A DNA stretch of 64,000 nt from Isochrysis galbana (GCA_018136815.1 CM030939.1:1657930-1721929); one strand, 5' to 3'; numbered from the stretch's first letter, positions 9,863 through 20,710 are shown. Made by a program: numbers and translations. Notes: generated from the sequence alone by a model not told the origin.

Positions 9863-11792
9863 GAGCAAGCTTTGCTGCAAATATCGGTTGCGCAAACGCG
9901 TAGTCTTAAAGACTACCGTGTAGTCTTGGGAGGGGGGGGGAAGACAACGGAAAATGTCAGCCTCCTTGGCCGCCTCCTAACCAACGGCCAAAGCCTCGCC
10001 ACGGTTCGCCCCCTGCCCCCGAGGGTGTCCCCTGTCATCCCCCTGCTTTGGGTGTCCAGGTTTGCACTGACAGCCCACTAAACAGTGTCCGGCAGCCATG
10101 GGGTCAGCAAGCGCTCGGCGCCTGGCGAGCGCCGAGCGATTCCCAAATTGGTACCCTTGGGGAGACCTCAAGCGATCGGGTCGCGGCGGAAGAAGGCGAT
10201 GTGCGGAGAGACCTTCTAGACAAGAGACGAGCAAGGGGCGACGAAACAAGACGCGAGACGCGAGGCACGCGCCATTCGTTCTCCTTTTCTTTCACCGAAA
10301 CCGCGGCGAAACTAATGTTAAACGTTGGTGCCCCCTCCGCGAGAATCGCGAAGAAGGACGGACGAGATGGAGGCAATCATCGAAGGAATCGTGAGAGGAA
10401 TCGAAGCGAGGGGGGGGGACAGTGCGCGCGCGGGGGGGGAACGAACGACGGCCGGAGGAAACGAAACGCGCGCGGAGGAGAAGAACCTCGCGCGGGGGGG
10501 GGGGGATAATATAACGGCTGGAGGCGACGGATGGCATGCCGAGGGAAAGAACCTGCCGCGGGGGGGGGGCGAGGGACCGAGGGCACGGCGGGGCAGCGTG
10601 GGAGGGCGCGAGGCCGATCTCGGAGCGAGATCTCGTCCTTTCCCTCGCCGGATTCAGACATTCAGACTCGAATTCGGAAGACTCGGCGACTTGAGAGAGG
10701 CTAGGAGACGGCTGAGCCAGCTCCTCCATGGCTCTTGACTGATGGGGTGGCGTGGGAACGCCGGTGGTCGACCGCGGACTCCGCGGTGACGTTGATTTGT
10801 GCTCGGACTCGGACCTAATGCTAAAATGTGAATAAAAATTAAATTTACAAGATTTTAGTCGACTCGTCGTTCCTGGCGTGCTGGACGCCAAAAACAGGGC
10901 TAATTTTCGAAATGGGAACGGGACACTCGACACGCAGAAGGCACGCGACAAGGACTACTTACACCCAGGGCCCCAAGGAATGGCCCGACGAAACCATCAT
11001 CCTGACAACTCCCCAAGGCCAGCCAAGGCCCCAAGCAAGAAGAAGATATCCAACAAGCCTGCCCCGTACCCGCATTGCTCTGAACTAGGCTCTAGGTAGT
11101 GCGTAGTGCACCAGAGCCGGACCCCGCAAACCGAAGACAAAGGAATGAGGAATGAAGGGGGGAAGGGAGGAGGAGGCGGTGGAGGGACGGGATGTAAGGG
11201 CGGCGCAATAGCAGTGACGAGGAAACCTAGACCTAGAAGGCGAGTAGCCCGCAGAATCTTGCCGGATGTCCGATGGTTTTTTAAAGGTTTTCGGTTTTCT
11301 TAAACCTGATCAACATCAAGTGAAATCGGACTGAAATTGAAATCGGGGGCCGTTGGGCTGTGCGCTTGGAATACGAGATAGCCTATAGCTAGCGGAGGTC
11401 TCTAGTCCTCCTCGCCTCTTCCTCGCTGAAGACGCGAGAAAAAGTCACGAATGAGTGGGGGGCGTCTGGAGGCACGATCACGAATGTGTGGCGGACACCC
11501 GGAGGCACACGGTCTAAGCCAGCACTCATTTTGCCCCCGCCGCCTCATCGCCTCGCTCACAAAAGTACAGCATGTGCCCGCACTCCCCTGTTGTTCCGTT
11601 CCTTCTCGGCTTTCCTCCTGATTTGTTCCGTTCCTTCCCCTTTGCTTTCCCCGAATTTCTATGACTACGTTTTCAGGCAAGACGTTTGTTCTTCTCTCTC
11701 AAAATCGTCGTCTACAAAGAAGCTGTCGCCGCAGGGCATCAAGCGCACGGTGTGTCCGTAGTCGTTGCACTATGAACTGTTGCTCCGCCCTG
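9863..11792. other. Intergenic, repeats only
   Basis: Contains a 10-bp-stem inverted repeat at 10112-10121/10129-10138 (CGCTCGGCGC/GCGCCGAGCG) and a G-rich stretch. Overlapping open frames around 10290-10950 on both strands come from composition bias and lack a domain signal. Nothing gene-like was found up to the stop codon of the channel gene. Confidence 0.55.
10430..10530. repeat. Dispersed G-rich repeat, partner of 57830-57905
   Basis: The reverse complement of about 10440-10525 shares 'gttatattatcccc', 'cgcgcgaggttcttctcctc' and 'cgcgtttcctccg'-like segments with 57830-57905 in the opposite orientation. Confidence 0.5.
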
Positions 11793-14330
11793 TCACGTTC
11801 CGAGCACGGGCATGGACGCCGTGTCCGTTATCGTCCGCTTCCGAATCTCGTCGGTAGGAGCGCTCAGCGTCACCGAACGCCTGCGTGGAGCCCCCTGCGC
11901 CGCCTCGAGATGCATCGCCTCGGATTCCCGTTGCTCTGCCGGCGAGCTTCGTTGGCGCTCCCTCAGCTGCTCGAGGCTCTCGCGAAGCAGCTCATGGCTC
12001 TTCGACATTCCCGCAACGCGTGCACAAAGGGAGCTCATCTCCGCCGCGAGCTCACGCTGCATCTCCATCAGCCGCTCGAGCTGTGAGTCCACGTCGTCGT
12101 GGAATTCCGTGGATTGGCGCGAGCCATCGTCCATCTGCGCGGCGGTCACGTTCTCCACTGGGCTCGGAGGGCTTCCCTCTCCGGAGGGCCGTGCGCCGAA
12201 CGCCTGGCTCGCACGCCGCAGACTTCCCAGCTCATCTCGCAGGTGCTTTGTGGGCTCCGTACGCCGGAGGAGCAGGGGCTTTCCGGCTGAGTTGGAACGG
12301 CGGAAGACAAGGGGACTCGGCCGCCCCGAGCAGCCGTCCGGCTTTGCCGCCGGAGCAGCGCGCACGCCCGCCTTGCCTCCGCTCTCCGAGTGCGACTGCT
12401 TGAGGCGAGGCAAAGCGGCGACCGTGCAGGACGGAGGCCGACGCGCCACCGGCGAGCTCGGCGGAAGGTGCGGCGACGAAATCATGAACGCCGGCGCCTT
12501 CCGCGGACCAACGGACCCGCTGTGCTCCACCATGTTCTCCTCGAAGAGCGCAGTGAGCTTTTGCTCGAGCGAGGGCTGCGTGCGCACCAGGGTGAAGCCG
12601 CGGGCCTGGTGGCGCGGGATGAAGGAACGAATGGGCTGGTCGCCCTTGAGCGCGATAAGGAGGAGCCTCTGTATCGCGAGACGCCGGCTCGCGAGGCGCA
12701 CCAGGGCCTCAAGCTCTGGGTACTCGTCCAGGACGTCATCGAGATCCTCGCGCCGCAGCGTGTACGCCTCGCAAAAGGTGAGCGCAACCGCCTGCGAGTG
12801 GTCGAGTAGCTGCCGCTTGTCGAGTATCATGTCGTCGCCCCACACGCCGCCGACGGAATAGAGCTGCCAGTTCTTCACGGCCAGACCGCGGCGGAGCACG
12901 TAGAGATAGCCAATGGGGAATCGCTCCTGCTCGACGTAGGCGCGCACGACGATGTGCTGCGCGATCGTGGCGATGAAGCTGCAGCCCACCTTGGTCGAGC
13001 TGAGCGACTTGAAGTACCAGATCTGCTCGATCCAGCTGCGGTTGGCCTCGAAGGCAACCTTCTCCTGGAGGAAGGGCGATAGCTTCGAGAGCAGCGCCGA
13101 GTCTGCGTTGGCCTTGTGCACCTCCCGCGCCTTGACGAAGAAGTCGCGCAGCGCGTGCCGCGTCGCGGGCGGCAGCCTACGAGCACGCATGAAGAAGTTG
13201 AGGTCGTCCATCGTGTTGCGGAAGCGCGTTGTGTCCGGGCTGAGGGTGGTGAGGATGCCGGCGGTCTGACCGATGATGTACGCCCACGCGAGGCCCGAGA
13301 GCAGCATCAGCAAGGAGCAGATGACGCGCTCAGGCGTGTTGAGCGGCAGCATTTCGCCATAGCCGACCGACGTGATGGTCATGACCGAAAAGTAGAGCGC
13401 GGCCGCGTACGCGTCGCCTGGCAGTGCGACGCAAGGGTCGCGGCCGTCGGCACAGACGAAGGACTCCTCGAACACGGAGATCCAGTTGCTGCTGTGGTTC
13501 GAGATGTGAAGCGGGAGCAGGTACCACAAGCACGCCTGCCAGTGCGACCACACGAGCAACGCAATGACAAGCTTGAGCAGCGTGATCGTCGCGTACGAGA
13601 ATTCGAGCCGGCCCATCAGTAGATCCTGCACCTGTCGCTCGATGACCCGATTCGCCTTGAGCATCCGCGCGAGGCGCGTGAATCGGACCAGCCGGAATGT
13701 GCGCGCCACATCGCCCACCGCGCTCTCGTAGTCGCTCAAGAGGAGCGGCAGCGCCCAAAACGGAAACACAGAGATGAAGTCGAGGATGAACCAGCCGAGC
13801 ACATAGTGCCTCGCGATGCGCGAGACCGAGGAGACCCACTGCCCGGAGCGGCTGTCGAAGAACATGAGCCGAAAGCAGAACACCATGTCGATCATGAAGA
13901 TGACGTCGACGATGCGGTTCATCACGAAGAGCGTCGTGCTGTACCCCAGCGGCGACGTGTTCCACTTGGGGTCTTCGAGGAAGGAGAGCTCATAGGGCAC
14001 GACGGTGGCGACGAAGCAGAGCGCACCGAGCATCACGAGGTCCCAGATCGGCATGACCGAGGAGGCGCGGGGGTCGATCACCCATGCGCGGAAGTCAGCG
14101 AGCGCCGAATTCTTCCTCCGGTTCAGCCTGGGCGAGCTGACGCGAGAGCGGGAGGAGCGCCGCGACAGCGCGGGCGGGGAGTCGGAGGAGCGGACGGTGG
14201 AGGTGGAGAGGCCGAGGATGGGAAGCTTGTACGCCGATCGGCCCAGCTCGCGCACGTGCTCGCGCGTGAGGGGAAGCCTCCGCGGCTGGGAGGGAGTGGC
14301 GCCTCTCGACTGCGGAGAGGGAGAGAGCAT
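11793..14330 (-). CDS. Voltage-gated K+ channel with CNBD-like domain and C-terminal coiled coil
   Basis: 845 residues, intronless, ATG at 14328-14330. Approximate layout: basic Ser/Arg-rich N-terminus (1-90), S1 95-114, S2 132-155, S3 175-198, S4 205-230 with regularly spaced arginines (RTFRLVRFTRLARMLKANR), S5 248-272, pore loop with K+ filter TSVGYGEM (320-327), S6 335-362, C-linker, and a CNBD-like beta region about 440-560. A basic/Ser-rich linker and a predicted coiled coil (about 745-815) end the chain. This order is that of the EAG/HCN/AKT superfamily. The phosphate-binding cassette of true cyclic-nucleotide sites is not recognisable (QLLDHSQAVALTF takes its place), so ligand gating is doubtful. 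Likely plasma or organelle membrane. The exact subfamily cannot be set by eye. Confidence 0.92.
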   Translation of the reverse strand: MLSPSPQSRGATPSQPRRLPLTREHVRELGRSAYKLPILGLSTSTVRSSDSPPALSRRSSRSRVSSPRLNRRKNSALADFRAWVIDPRASSVMPIWDLVMLGALCFVATVVPYELSFLEDPKWNTSPLGYSTTLFVMNRIVDVIFMIDMVFCFRLMFFDSRSGQWVSSVSRIARHYVLGWFILDFISVFPFWALPLLLSDYESAVGDVARTFRLVRFTRLARMLKANRVIERQVQDLLMGRLEFSYATITLLKLVIALLVWSHWQACLWYLLPLHISNHSSNWISVFEESFVCADGRDPCVALPGDAYAAALYFSVMTITSVGYGEMLPLNTPERVICSLLMLLSGLAWAYIIGQTAGILTTLSPDTTRFRNTMDDLNFFMRARRLPPATRHALRDFFVKAREVHKANADSALLSKLSPFLQEKVAFEANRSWIEQIWYFKSLSSTKVGCSFIATIAQHIVVRAYVEQERFPIGYLYVLRRGLAVKNWQLYSVGGVWGDDMILDKRQLLDHSQAVALTFCEAYTLRREDLDDVLDEYPELEALVRLASRRLAIQRLLLIALKGDQPIRSFIPRHQARGFTLVRTQPSLEQKLTALFEENMVEHSGSVGPRKAPAFMISSPHLPPSSPVARRPPSCTVAALPRLKQSHSESGGKAGVRAAPAAKPDGCSGRPSPLVFRRSNSAGKPLLLRRTEPTKHLRDELGSLRRASQAFGARPSGEGSPPSPVENVTAAQMDDGSRQSTEFHDDVDSQLERLMEMQRELAAEMSSLCARVAGMSKSHELLRESLEQLRERQRSSPAEQRESEAMHLEAAQGAPRRRSVTLSAPTDEIRKRTITDTASMPVLGT

Positions 14331-14331
14331 C

Positions 14332-14366
14332 GTCTCGCTCGCTCGCTCGCTCGCTCGCTCGCTCGC
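14332..14366. repeat. (CTCG)n microsatellite at channel start
   Basis: About eight tetranucleotide units immediately upstream of the channel ATG, in its 5' leader. Confidence 0.9.
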
Positions 14367-15869
14367 GCTCTCTGCTCTCCCTCCCTTCCCCCGCCCCCAC
14401 CCCCACCCTCTCCCTCCCTCCCTCTTTTTTCCCCTCCCCTCTCCCCTTTCGCTCTCTCTCCTCCGCGCCCCTCGCTGGAGAGAGAGGAGAGAAAGACGAG
14501 AAGGGGAGAGAAAGAGAGAAGAGAAAGACGAGAAGGAGTGAAAGAGAGAGAGGCGAGAGACGAGAGAGAGAGGGGGAGAGAGAGTTGGGTGAGAGGGGGG
14601 GAGGAAGGGAATGGGGTGAAACGAAGACGAGCCGATGTAGAAGAGACTTTTCGAGGCGGGGTGAGAGGGAAGAGAAGGGGGGAGGATTCTTTAATTGGAG
14701 GGGGGAGGAGGGTGAATGTGTGGCGGGAGGCGAGAGAGAGAGAAGTGGAGAGAAGTCGGTGGAGAGAGAGGGGGGGGGGGGAGTAGGGGAGTCCTTTCGA
14801 ATGGAGAGGGGAAGAGAAGAAGAGAGAGTGGAGAGAAGAAGAAGAAGAAGAAGAAGGCCGTCCCGCAGGCGGATCTCGCCGCCGCACAGAGAAGTTTCTG
14901 GAGAGGGGGGGCGCGCGGCAGAGGAAGGAGAGGCGAGGAGGGCGTGGGGCGGGAGGGGGGAGAGAGAGGAGAAATCTCTCTTCAGGTGAGGTTAGTGTGA
15001 ACGTGGGGAGGGAGGAAGAGCTCACGCTGGGACCGGCGGAGAGAGGGGAGAGAGAGAGAGGGAGAGGGAGAGGGAGGGGGAGAGGGCGGGGGGGGGGAAG
15101 AAGGAGAGAGGGGGAGAGAGAGAGGAGAGAAGGGGGGGGGAGAGAGGGAGAGAGAGACTGGGGGAGTCAGAGAGAAGAGAAGAGTGGGCGACGCCTCCTC
15201 GGCGTCTCAACAACGCTGAGAAATGACCAGCCGAGGAGGGGCGAGGGAGAAGATGGCGAATGGAGAGAAGAGAGAGAAGAGAAGAGAGAAGAGAAGAGAG
15301 AAGAGAAGAGAGAAGAGAAGAGAGAAGAGAAGAGAGAAGAGAAGAGAGAAGAGAAGAGAGAAGAGAAGAGAGAAGAGAAGAGAGAAGAGAAGAGAGAAGA
15401 GAAGAGAGAGCCCGCGAGGAGCATGGCGCGACCGTTTCGGTCTGTCCCTCTCTCTCTCCATCTCTCCCGGCGGAGAAGAAGAAGGTCTCCCCTCATCTCG
15501 TGAACTCCCCCTCTCTTCTCTCCCCTCTCTCCCTCTCTCCCCTCTCTCCCTTTCTCTCTCTTCTCCCCCCCCCCCCCTCTCTCTCTCCCTTCTCTCTCTT
15601 CTCTCCCCTCTCTCTCCCCTCCCTCTCCCCTCTCCTCTCTCTCTCCTCTCTCCCAACCCTCTCTTCTCTCCTCTCTCTCTCCTCTCCCAACCCTCTCTCT
15701 CTCTCTCTTCTCTCCCCTCTCTCTCTCTCTCCCCAAGGCATCTCTGGCGAAACGGTCCAACCGGTCGCCCGCCCCCGGGACGTGGGGGAGGGGAGGAGAG
15801 GGGGCGGGGGGGAGAGGGCCGCCGTACGAGAGTCTTTCCTCTTCCTACTGTAGTTGTGGCTGGCGCAGT

Positions 15870-15902
<33 letters not shown>

Positions 15903-16060
15903 GCCGGGGGTGGGAAGAGAAAGAGAGAGAGAAAGAGGAGCAGAGGGAGAGGGGGGGAGAGACAGGGGAGGCCGGGTGGTTACGTCTCTTTCGCCTCCTC
16001 GTATATCCTGTCACCCGTGAGGTAGAAGCCACGACTCTCTCTCTCTCTCCCTTCTTTGGC
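14367..16060. repeat. Purine/pyrimidine low-complexity block
   Basis: Alternating long GA-rich (14480-15170, 15860-15960) and CT-rich (15500-15740) runs. The first part is the 5' flank of the minus-strand channel gene, giving a pyrimidine-rich leader on its coding strand. Arg/Glu and Ser/Leu open frames here are compositional. No gene is supported. Confidence 0.85.
15265..15410 (+). repeat. 12-bp minisatellite (agaagagagaag)n
   Basis: About twelve nearly perfect 12-bp units. Because 12 is a multiple of three, each frame shows a strict four-residue repeat (REKR-like), which mimics a coding repeat. Confidence 0.9.
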
Positions 16061-16875
16061 ACCCACGGTTTCATTCTGAGAAACGACCCGCGGAACTTAA
16101 GAGAGTGAACTCCTCGAGTCCGAAGAGGGTCCCGGACCTTGGCCCTTTTTTCCTCCCCTTTTCTTGTCCCCCCCCCCCCCACACTCCCCACACTCCATCA
16201 AGAAGGCACGCGATCCCTCCCGTCTCGTCTCGCTGTCTCGCTGCGCGTGGGGGGGGGAGGGCAGACAGGGTTTCGGAGGCTGTGTAGAGGGTTTTTGAGA
16301 AAGGTTTCACTCGGGTTTCATTCGGGTTTCACTCCGGGGTTTCACTTGCTCGACTACCGAGTAAAGCTGGGTGAAACCCGAGGAAAACAGGAAAACAACG
16401 TTTCTGCAAAATCGAGAAACAGCGTTCTGCTGGCCGCGAGAGGGGTTTCACTGCGCCGCCCCGATGACTCCGTCTCTCGCTCCGTCTCACGACCATATGC
16501 GGAAGGGCCCCCACTCCCGTTTGCGTTTGTTTCTTCTCTGTTTACGTTATTTTACGTCTCTCTTTATTTCGCGAATTTACCTTGAAGACCAAGGACCGTC
16601 ATATGAACTTTCTCGTCGTCACCTTAAGTAAACGATGAGTGACGAGTTCTTCTTCTCGTCGTCTACTTCCCTCGTTGGGGGGGCTCAGCGACGATGCCGA
16701 CCCGCCCCTTCACAGCGATGGAGCTGGAGAATGAGAATGCGGAGATGGCGTTGGCATTGGCTCTGTTAGAGGTAGAGGTGGGGACGGGAAAAATCGGCTT
16801 TTCACAATCGCACCCAAAAGTCGATGTGAATGCATGGAGAGGTGTCTCATGCTATCATAAGAGCTTCTGCAAAAG
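16061..16875. other. Intergenic with 'gtttcac' repeats
   Basis: Contains several 'gggtttca(c/t)tcgggtttca' motifs at about 16295-16350 and the inverse 'gggtgaaacccg' near 16370, so the segment can fold back. C-run near 16169. No gene seen. Confidence 0.5.
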
Positions 16876-17495
16876 AAAACTATTGTTATAGTTTTAGCGA
16901 TGGAGCGCGCGCCGACCGCTCCCACCTCCCAGTCCCCCGCCGCCACGACGCCCCACCGGGGCCGCCCCAAGCCGCCGGAGCCGAAGCGCTCACAGGCCCC
17001 CCCCTGACTGACAGCGATGTTGACATGATCCTTCCGCCCTCGCCGCCCCAACAGCCACACAAGCAGGGAACAGGCAGAGTCCTGTTCCCTGCAGACCAAC
17101 AGGGCCAGCATCTGGCCCTCCCACCAGCCTCTGCTGCCGCTCCTCCACAACAAGGACTCCCCATGGTGGGTGGCAGCCCTGCTGCCACCCCCATGGAGGC
17201 AACTCCTACCGTCAGTGCACCCCTCGGGGGCGGGCACTTCACTCAACAAACAATCCTTGGAGCCTTTACGGCTTCCAACCCCTCAAACATCAATCCACAG
17301 AAGTCGTACGCCCAGGCGGCCGGCCCTAAAGGGAAGCAACCACAAGAAAAGCACAGAAGGCCCCATCTCTGCCCCCCCAACATCCACCGCCGCCCTCGCG
17401 CAAGCGAGCGGACCCGCAGTCGGAACCGAAGCCAATCCAAACACACAACACACAATTTGCCTCACCCCCCCATGATGATGAGGAGAAGTCAAAAA
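16876..17495 (+). pseudogene. LINE 5' head, 3'-truncated copy
   Basis: Begins with the perfect 20-nt terminal hairpin (16876-16895). The ORF1 ATG is at 16900 and the codons match the first roughly 36 residues of the intact copy until an in-frame TGA. Nucleotide homology to LINE ORF1 continues to the 'cacacaatttgcctcacc' and 'gatgatgaggag' region near 17490, then stops. ORF2 is absent. Non-LTR relics usually keep the 3' end; this one keeps the 5' end. Confidence 0.85.
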
Positions 17496-18234
17496 CAGTG
17501 TTTTTCACCGTGTTTCTAGGAGACCCCTATGTCCGGAACAGAGGGCTGCGCGCTGCGCGCGCGCGGTGAGTGAGCGTGCGAGCAAGGCCATAGCCATAGC
17601 ATAATCAATCCCGCCGCCTGATTGCTGGGCCTCCCACCTACCACCTACCACTTCCACCTACCACCTAGCAAGCACCGCCTAGTTGGATGCAAGACAATCA
17701 ATCATCAATCACAATCATGCTTGACAGTTACAATTATACAATTACACTCCCACAGGAACTACCAGCTACCGGTAGCTGTGAGCTGTGAGCCTACGGGAGA
17801 TGGGGATATAAATATACATGGATTATATACTATATATCTATATATATATATGACCCGCTGTTTTCGGTACTGTGTTTCACCGTGTTTCCAAAAAAGCCAA
17901 AAACAGCTGTTTTTGGTGTGTTTCTAGACCTAACCCACCGTGTTTCACATCTAGGGTAGAGATTGAAGTATTGAGTATTGAAGTTGAAGTTGAAGTGGTC
18001 TCTCGGCGGGGGTACCACGTTTGGAATGGTGAATTGTAGTCTTGCAGAGTATCTTGTTAGCTAGCATCCCTAGCCATATACACCGGACGAGCCATGCGCC
18101 AACCGCGCACACACCCCATCGCGGGGGAGGGGCTCCGTTGCCGATGAAGGCTACGGACCACAGCACTAAGGTTATACTCGCACCACAAGAAAAACTTTAG
18201 CACGCTTCAGAAGCACCATATTGTAGGAGTAGTC
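17496..18234. other. Intergenic with 'gtgtttcaccgtgtttc' repeats
   Basis: A motif 'aaaaacag(c)tgttttt...gtgtttctag' occurs at about 17490-17520 and again, partly doubled, at 17860-17930, suggesting a short foldback repeat or the two ends of an approximately 400-bp insert. Includes a (TA)-rich stretch near 17830-17850. No coding signal. Confidence 0.45.
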
Positions 18235-18242
18235 TATAAATA
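18235..18242 (+). promoter_or_regulatory. Putative TATA box of C2orf69-like gene
   Basis: TATAAATA lies 67 bp upstream of the ATG at 18309, followed by a pyrimidine-rich leader. Position and sequence suit a core promoter, but no transcript evidence exists. Confidence 0.4.
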
Positions 18243-18308
18243 TGACCCACCTTCCCTCTCTTTCTCTTTTCTCTTCCCTCCGCCTTCTCTTCCTCCCCAC
18301 CGCAGTCA

Positions 18309-19259
18309 ATGCGCCCGCCCATCACAGTCACTGCCGAGTCCTCCTCCTCCACCGCCCCTCTCCTCAGAGCGAGCGTGCTGCCATCGCCCCTCCATGGCGG
18401 CTCGCTTGTCCTCTGCCTGCCCGGCGACATCTCCGCGCCGAGGCAAGCGATGGTCGCTCAGCCGTCCCTCGCTCCCTTCTCTCAGTGGTCTCTAGAATCC
18501 CTCACTCTGCGGCTAGCTGCCCACCTCCCTGGAGATTCGGTGGCTGTGGTACACCCGCCAAAGCAGCATGCAGGATTCAGCTGCTGGGAAGGCCTTGTGC
18601 CCCATCTCTCCCCTAGGGGAGACCCCGTGGGCGGCTACAGGGCGAGGGAGGGAGGGTGTGCGAGGGCGCTCACACAGCTGCTCGCTCAGATCAAAAATGA
18701 GTGCCCTATGCTAGAGCCGACCGCGCCGCTGCAGCTGCTCGGCTTCTCCAAAGGATGTATCGTCGTGAACCAGCTCCTCGCTGAGATCGGGCTCGCACAG
18801 CACGAGGCTCAAGAAGGGGGTGATGCGATGCAGCTCCTCAAGAGGATCGCAAGCGTGAGCTGGCTCGACCCAGGGGTGTCGGAGCAGGGGCCGGTGCTGC
18901 TAGACAAGCGCAAGCTGCTCAAGCACGCAGCTCGTGCCATAGTTCAGTCCGAGCCACGGCCGCGCCTCTCGGTTGCACTGACCTGCTACGCGCTCGAGCG
19001 GCACACTGCCGCGTGGCGGGGGTGGGTACCCGCATGGCTGCAGCGGGAGGGCGAATTGCAAGTCGCCCTACGCCGCTTCCGCCGGCGCATGAAACGACAC
19101 GGCGCAATCGTCGAGATCCAGCTTCTAACGCAGCGCCCGCCCACTCTCGAGACACACTTCGAGGTGATTGAGGCCTTCGTTCCCGTGTGGCGCGCTACGA
19201 CCGTGCAGCAACCCAAACTATCGAGTAACCGTGCAGCTAGTATGCGCAATAGCACGTGA
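18309..19259 (+). CDS. C2orf69-like (UPF0565 family) protein
   Basis: 316 residues, no intron needed, ATG at 18309, TGA at 19257. Segments line up in order with the eukaryotic C2orf69/UPF0565 family as I remember it: LCLPGDIS near the N-terminus (PGD), then FSQWSLESL, FSCWEGLVP, LLGFSKGCIVVNQLLAEI, ASVSWLDPGVS and PTLETHFEVIEAF. GFSKG is a GxSxG-type nucleophile elbow, so an alpha/beta-hydrolase-like fold is likely. Human C2orf69 is a mitochondrion-associated protein whose biochemical role is not settled. No strong targeting helix is obvious, though the N-terminus is Ser/Pro-rich with few acidic residues. A TATA-like box and pyrimidine-rich leader precede it. Confidence 0.8.
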   Translation: MRPPITVTAESSSSTAPLLRASVLPSPLHGGSLVLCLPGDISAPRQAMVAQPSLAPFSQWSLESLTLRLAAHLPGDSVAVVHPPKQHAGFSCWEGLVPHLSPRGDPVGGYRAREGGCARALTQLLAQIKNECPMLEPTAPLQLLGFSKGCIVVNQLLAEIGLAQHEAQEGGDAMQLLKRIASVSWLDPGVSEQGPVLLDKRKLLKHAARAIVQSEPRPRLSVALTCYALERHTAAWRGWVPAWLQREGELQVALRRFRRRMKRHGAIVEIQLLTQRPPTLETHFEVIEAFVPVWRATTVQQPKLSSNRAASMRNST

Positions 19260-19723
19260 ACGGAGTCCGGCGTTCTCCTCCATGGGCGGTAGGCGGCTAT
19301 CGCTGGCCAGGAAAACGCGCGCGTGGTACACGAGCACGTACGTTACTTGAGCTTGAAATCGAAGGTTGCTGGTCTATTCTTCCTCCATTCTCTACCCTTC
19401 TCACAGAAGATTTGTTATGCTTGTGTGCATGTGGTTGTATTGCCTGTGGTGCCATTCGACTATTGCAAAGGGCATGGAACAGCTGTCCCAGTATACCGCC
19501 AGCAGTCGGCAGTATAATAGCAATATGTCGTTGTACGAATGTGAGTTTGTGTGTCTTGTAAGCATGATTGAGCAGCACCAGGCCAAGATGCTATTTGTAG
19601 CACTAATTTATAGGCGGCCGCGTCGCCTAAGCCTAAGATTAGCGGGCGCGCGGCGCTCAAAACCAAAAATAGAAGTGGGGGAGTTCGGGTTGAAAAAAAG
19701 GCCGGTATATCGGAGAGTCAGAT
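19260..19723. other. Intergenic, no gene seen
   Basis: 3' flank of the C2orf69-like gene and sequence leading to a LINE relic. Short open frames only. Confidence 0.5.
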
Positions 19724-20138
19724 CAAACTATTGTTATAGTTTGACCTATGGCCTATGGAGCGTGCCGCGACCACTCCCGAGCCCCCGGCGACCATCGCCA
19801 CTGCGCCCCACCTAGGACACCCCACGCCGCGCCCGATAGGGCCAGGCAAGAGTTGCCCCGGCAACTTTTCGAGCAACATTGCGGTTTTTGAGTGTGCGAG
19901 CAACTCCGAGCATCTTTACCCCTAGAAGAGCAACCGCAAGCAGCAACTTTGAGCAACTTACTCCAACTCCCGGCCGAAGCAGAGCGCGCGGCCTCCCTGG
20001 ATCCAGCTTCTCCGCTAAAGAGGGAACTGGGGAAGGGGAAGGGGGTTGTTAGGGGTTAAGGTTGGGTAGTTGGGAGGTACACTAGCAAGCTGCCTCACGC
20101 CGCATACGTAGCGGGAAATTTTAAGAAGATTTTTTTTT
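19724..20138 (+). mobile_element. Internally deleted LINE relic: 5' head plus 3' tail
   Basis: 19724-19743 is the LINE terminal hairpin with a compensatory outer base pair (C...G instead of A...T). The ORF1 ATG is at 19755, with homology to about 19834. Next comes 'gatagggccaggcaagagttgcc' with 'gagcaac' motifs (to about 19962), resembling the foldback repeat at 50365-51275. 19963-20138 then matches the 3' end of the complete LINE (57397-57576), including 'cgtagcgggaaattttaagaag' and the T-run. Both element ends are kept while nearly all coding sequence is lost. Confidence 0.75.
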
Positions 20139-20710
20139 GAAGGGATACATGTGTGTGTGAGAGAGAGAGGCATCCGCACGAGTCAAGGTGTACCGGCAAG
20201 TACACTGAGGGCTGTCGCAATAGCACTGGGCTAGTGGGAGTAGTGGTACTAACGATCAGATGTTTCAGTATTATTATATTCACAAGGGTTGCATCTCTCT
20301 GCGGGTTTCGTTGCAGCTCAAAAGCCCAAATGAAGCTCACGCACCACGTTAGAGCTGCACAGTTCACCCTGCACGCCTGGATCACCCATGCATTCGACTC
20401 ATAGTGGTAGAAGTTGTGCCATGCACAGCCTTTCTTTCAGCACGTGAATGTGCGGAGACGCCGGACAAAGAACTATGCGCGAGGAGGCTGTGATGTCCAA
20501 GGGCCCTAGAGCTCATCACGACGTGCAGTAGGCTAAAAGCAAGAACCTTGTTGCGTGTGCGCACCGCGCTGACTGTCCGATCGGTGCTCGTTGCATCATG
20601 TAAGGCTGGCTCGCCCTAGCTCAAAGCCTCTACATTCATGAGCGCACAATGGCCGGATATGACAGCAACACAATGCCTCGTCACCAAAATATGGCAGCCG
20701 CTCGGAACTC
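20139..20710. other. Intergenic with dispersed repeat
   Basis: At 20205-20265 'gggctagtgggagtagtggtactaa' matches 30425-30475 (same strand) and 62957-63010 (opposite strand). The rest shows no gene. The segment ends at the stop codon of the CS-domain gene. Confidence 0.55.

Noticed and set aside
10292-10951. 219-codon minus ORF
   Set aside because: Lies over a G-rich dispersed repeat; Ser/Pro/Arg composition without motifs.
11812-12861. Plus-strand 349-codon ORF opposite the channel gene
   Set aside because: Antisense shadow of a GC-rich coding region; no independent domain.
14123-16191. Large ORFs of Arg-Glu or Ser-Leu repeats
   Set aside because: Products of GA/CT low-complexity DNA and a 12-bp minisatellite.
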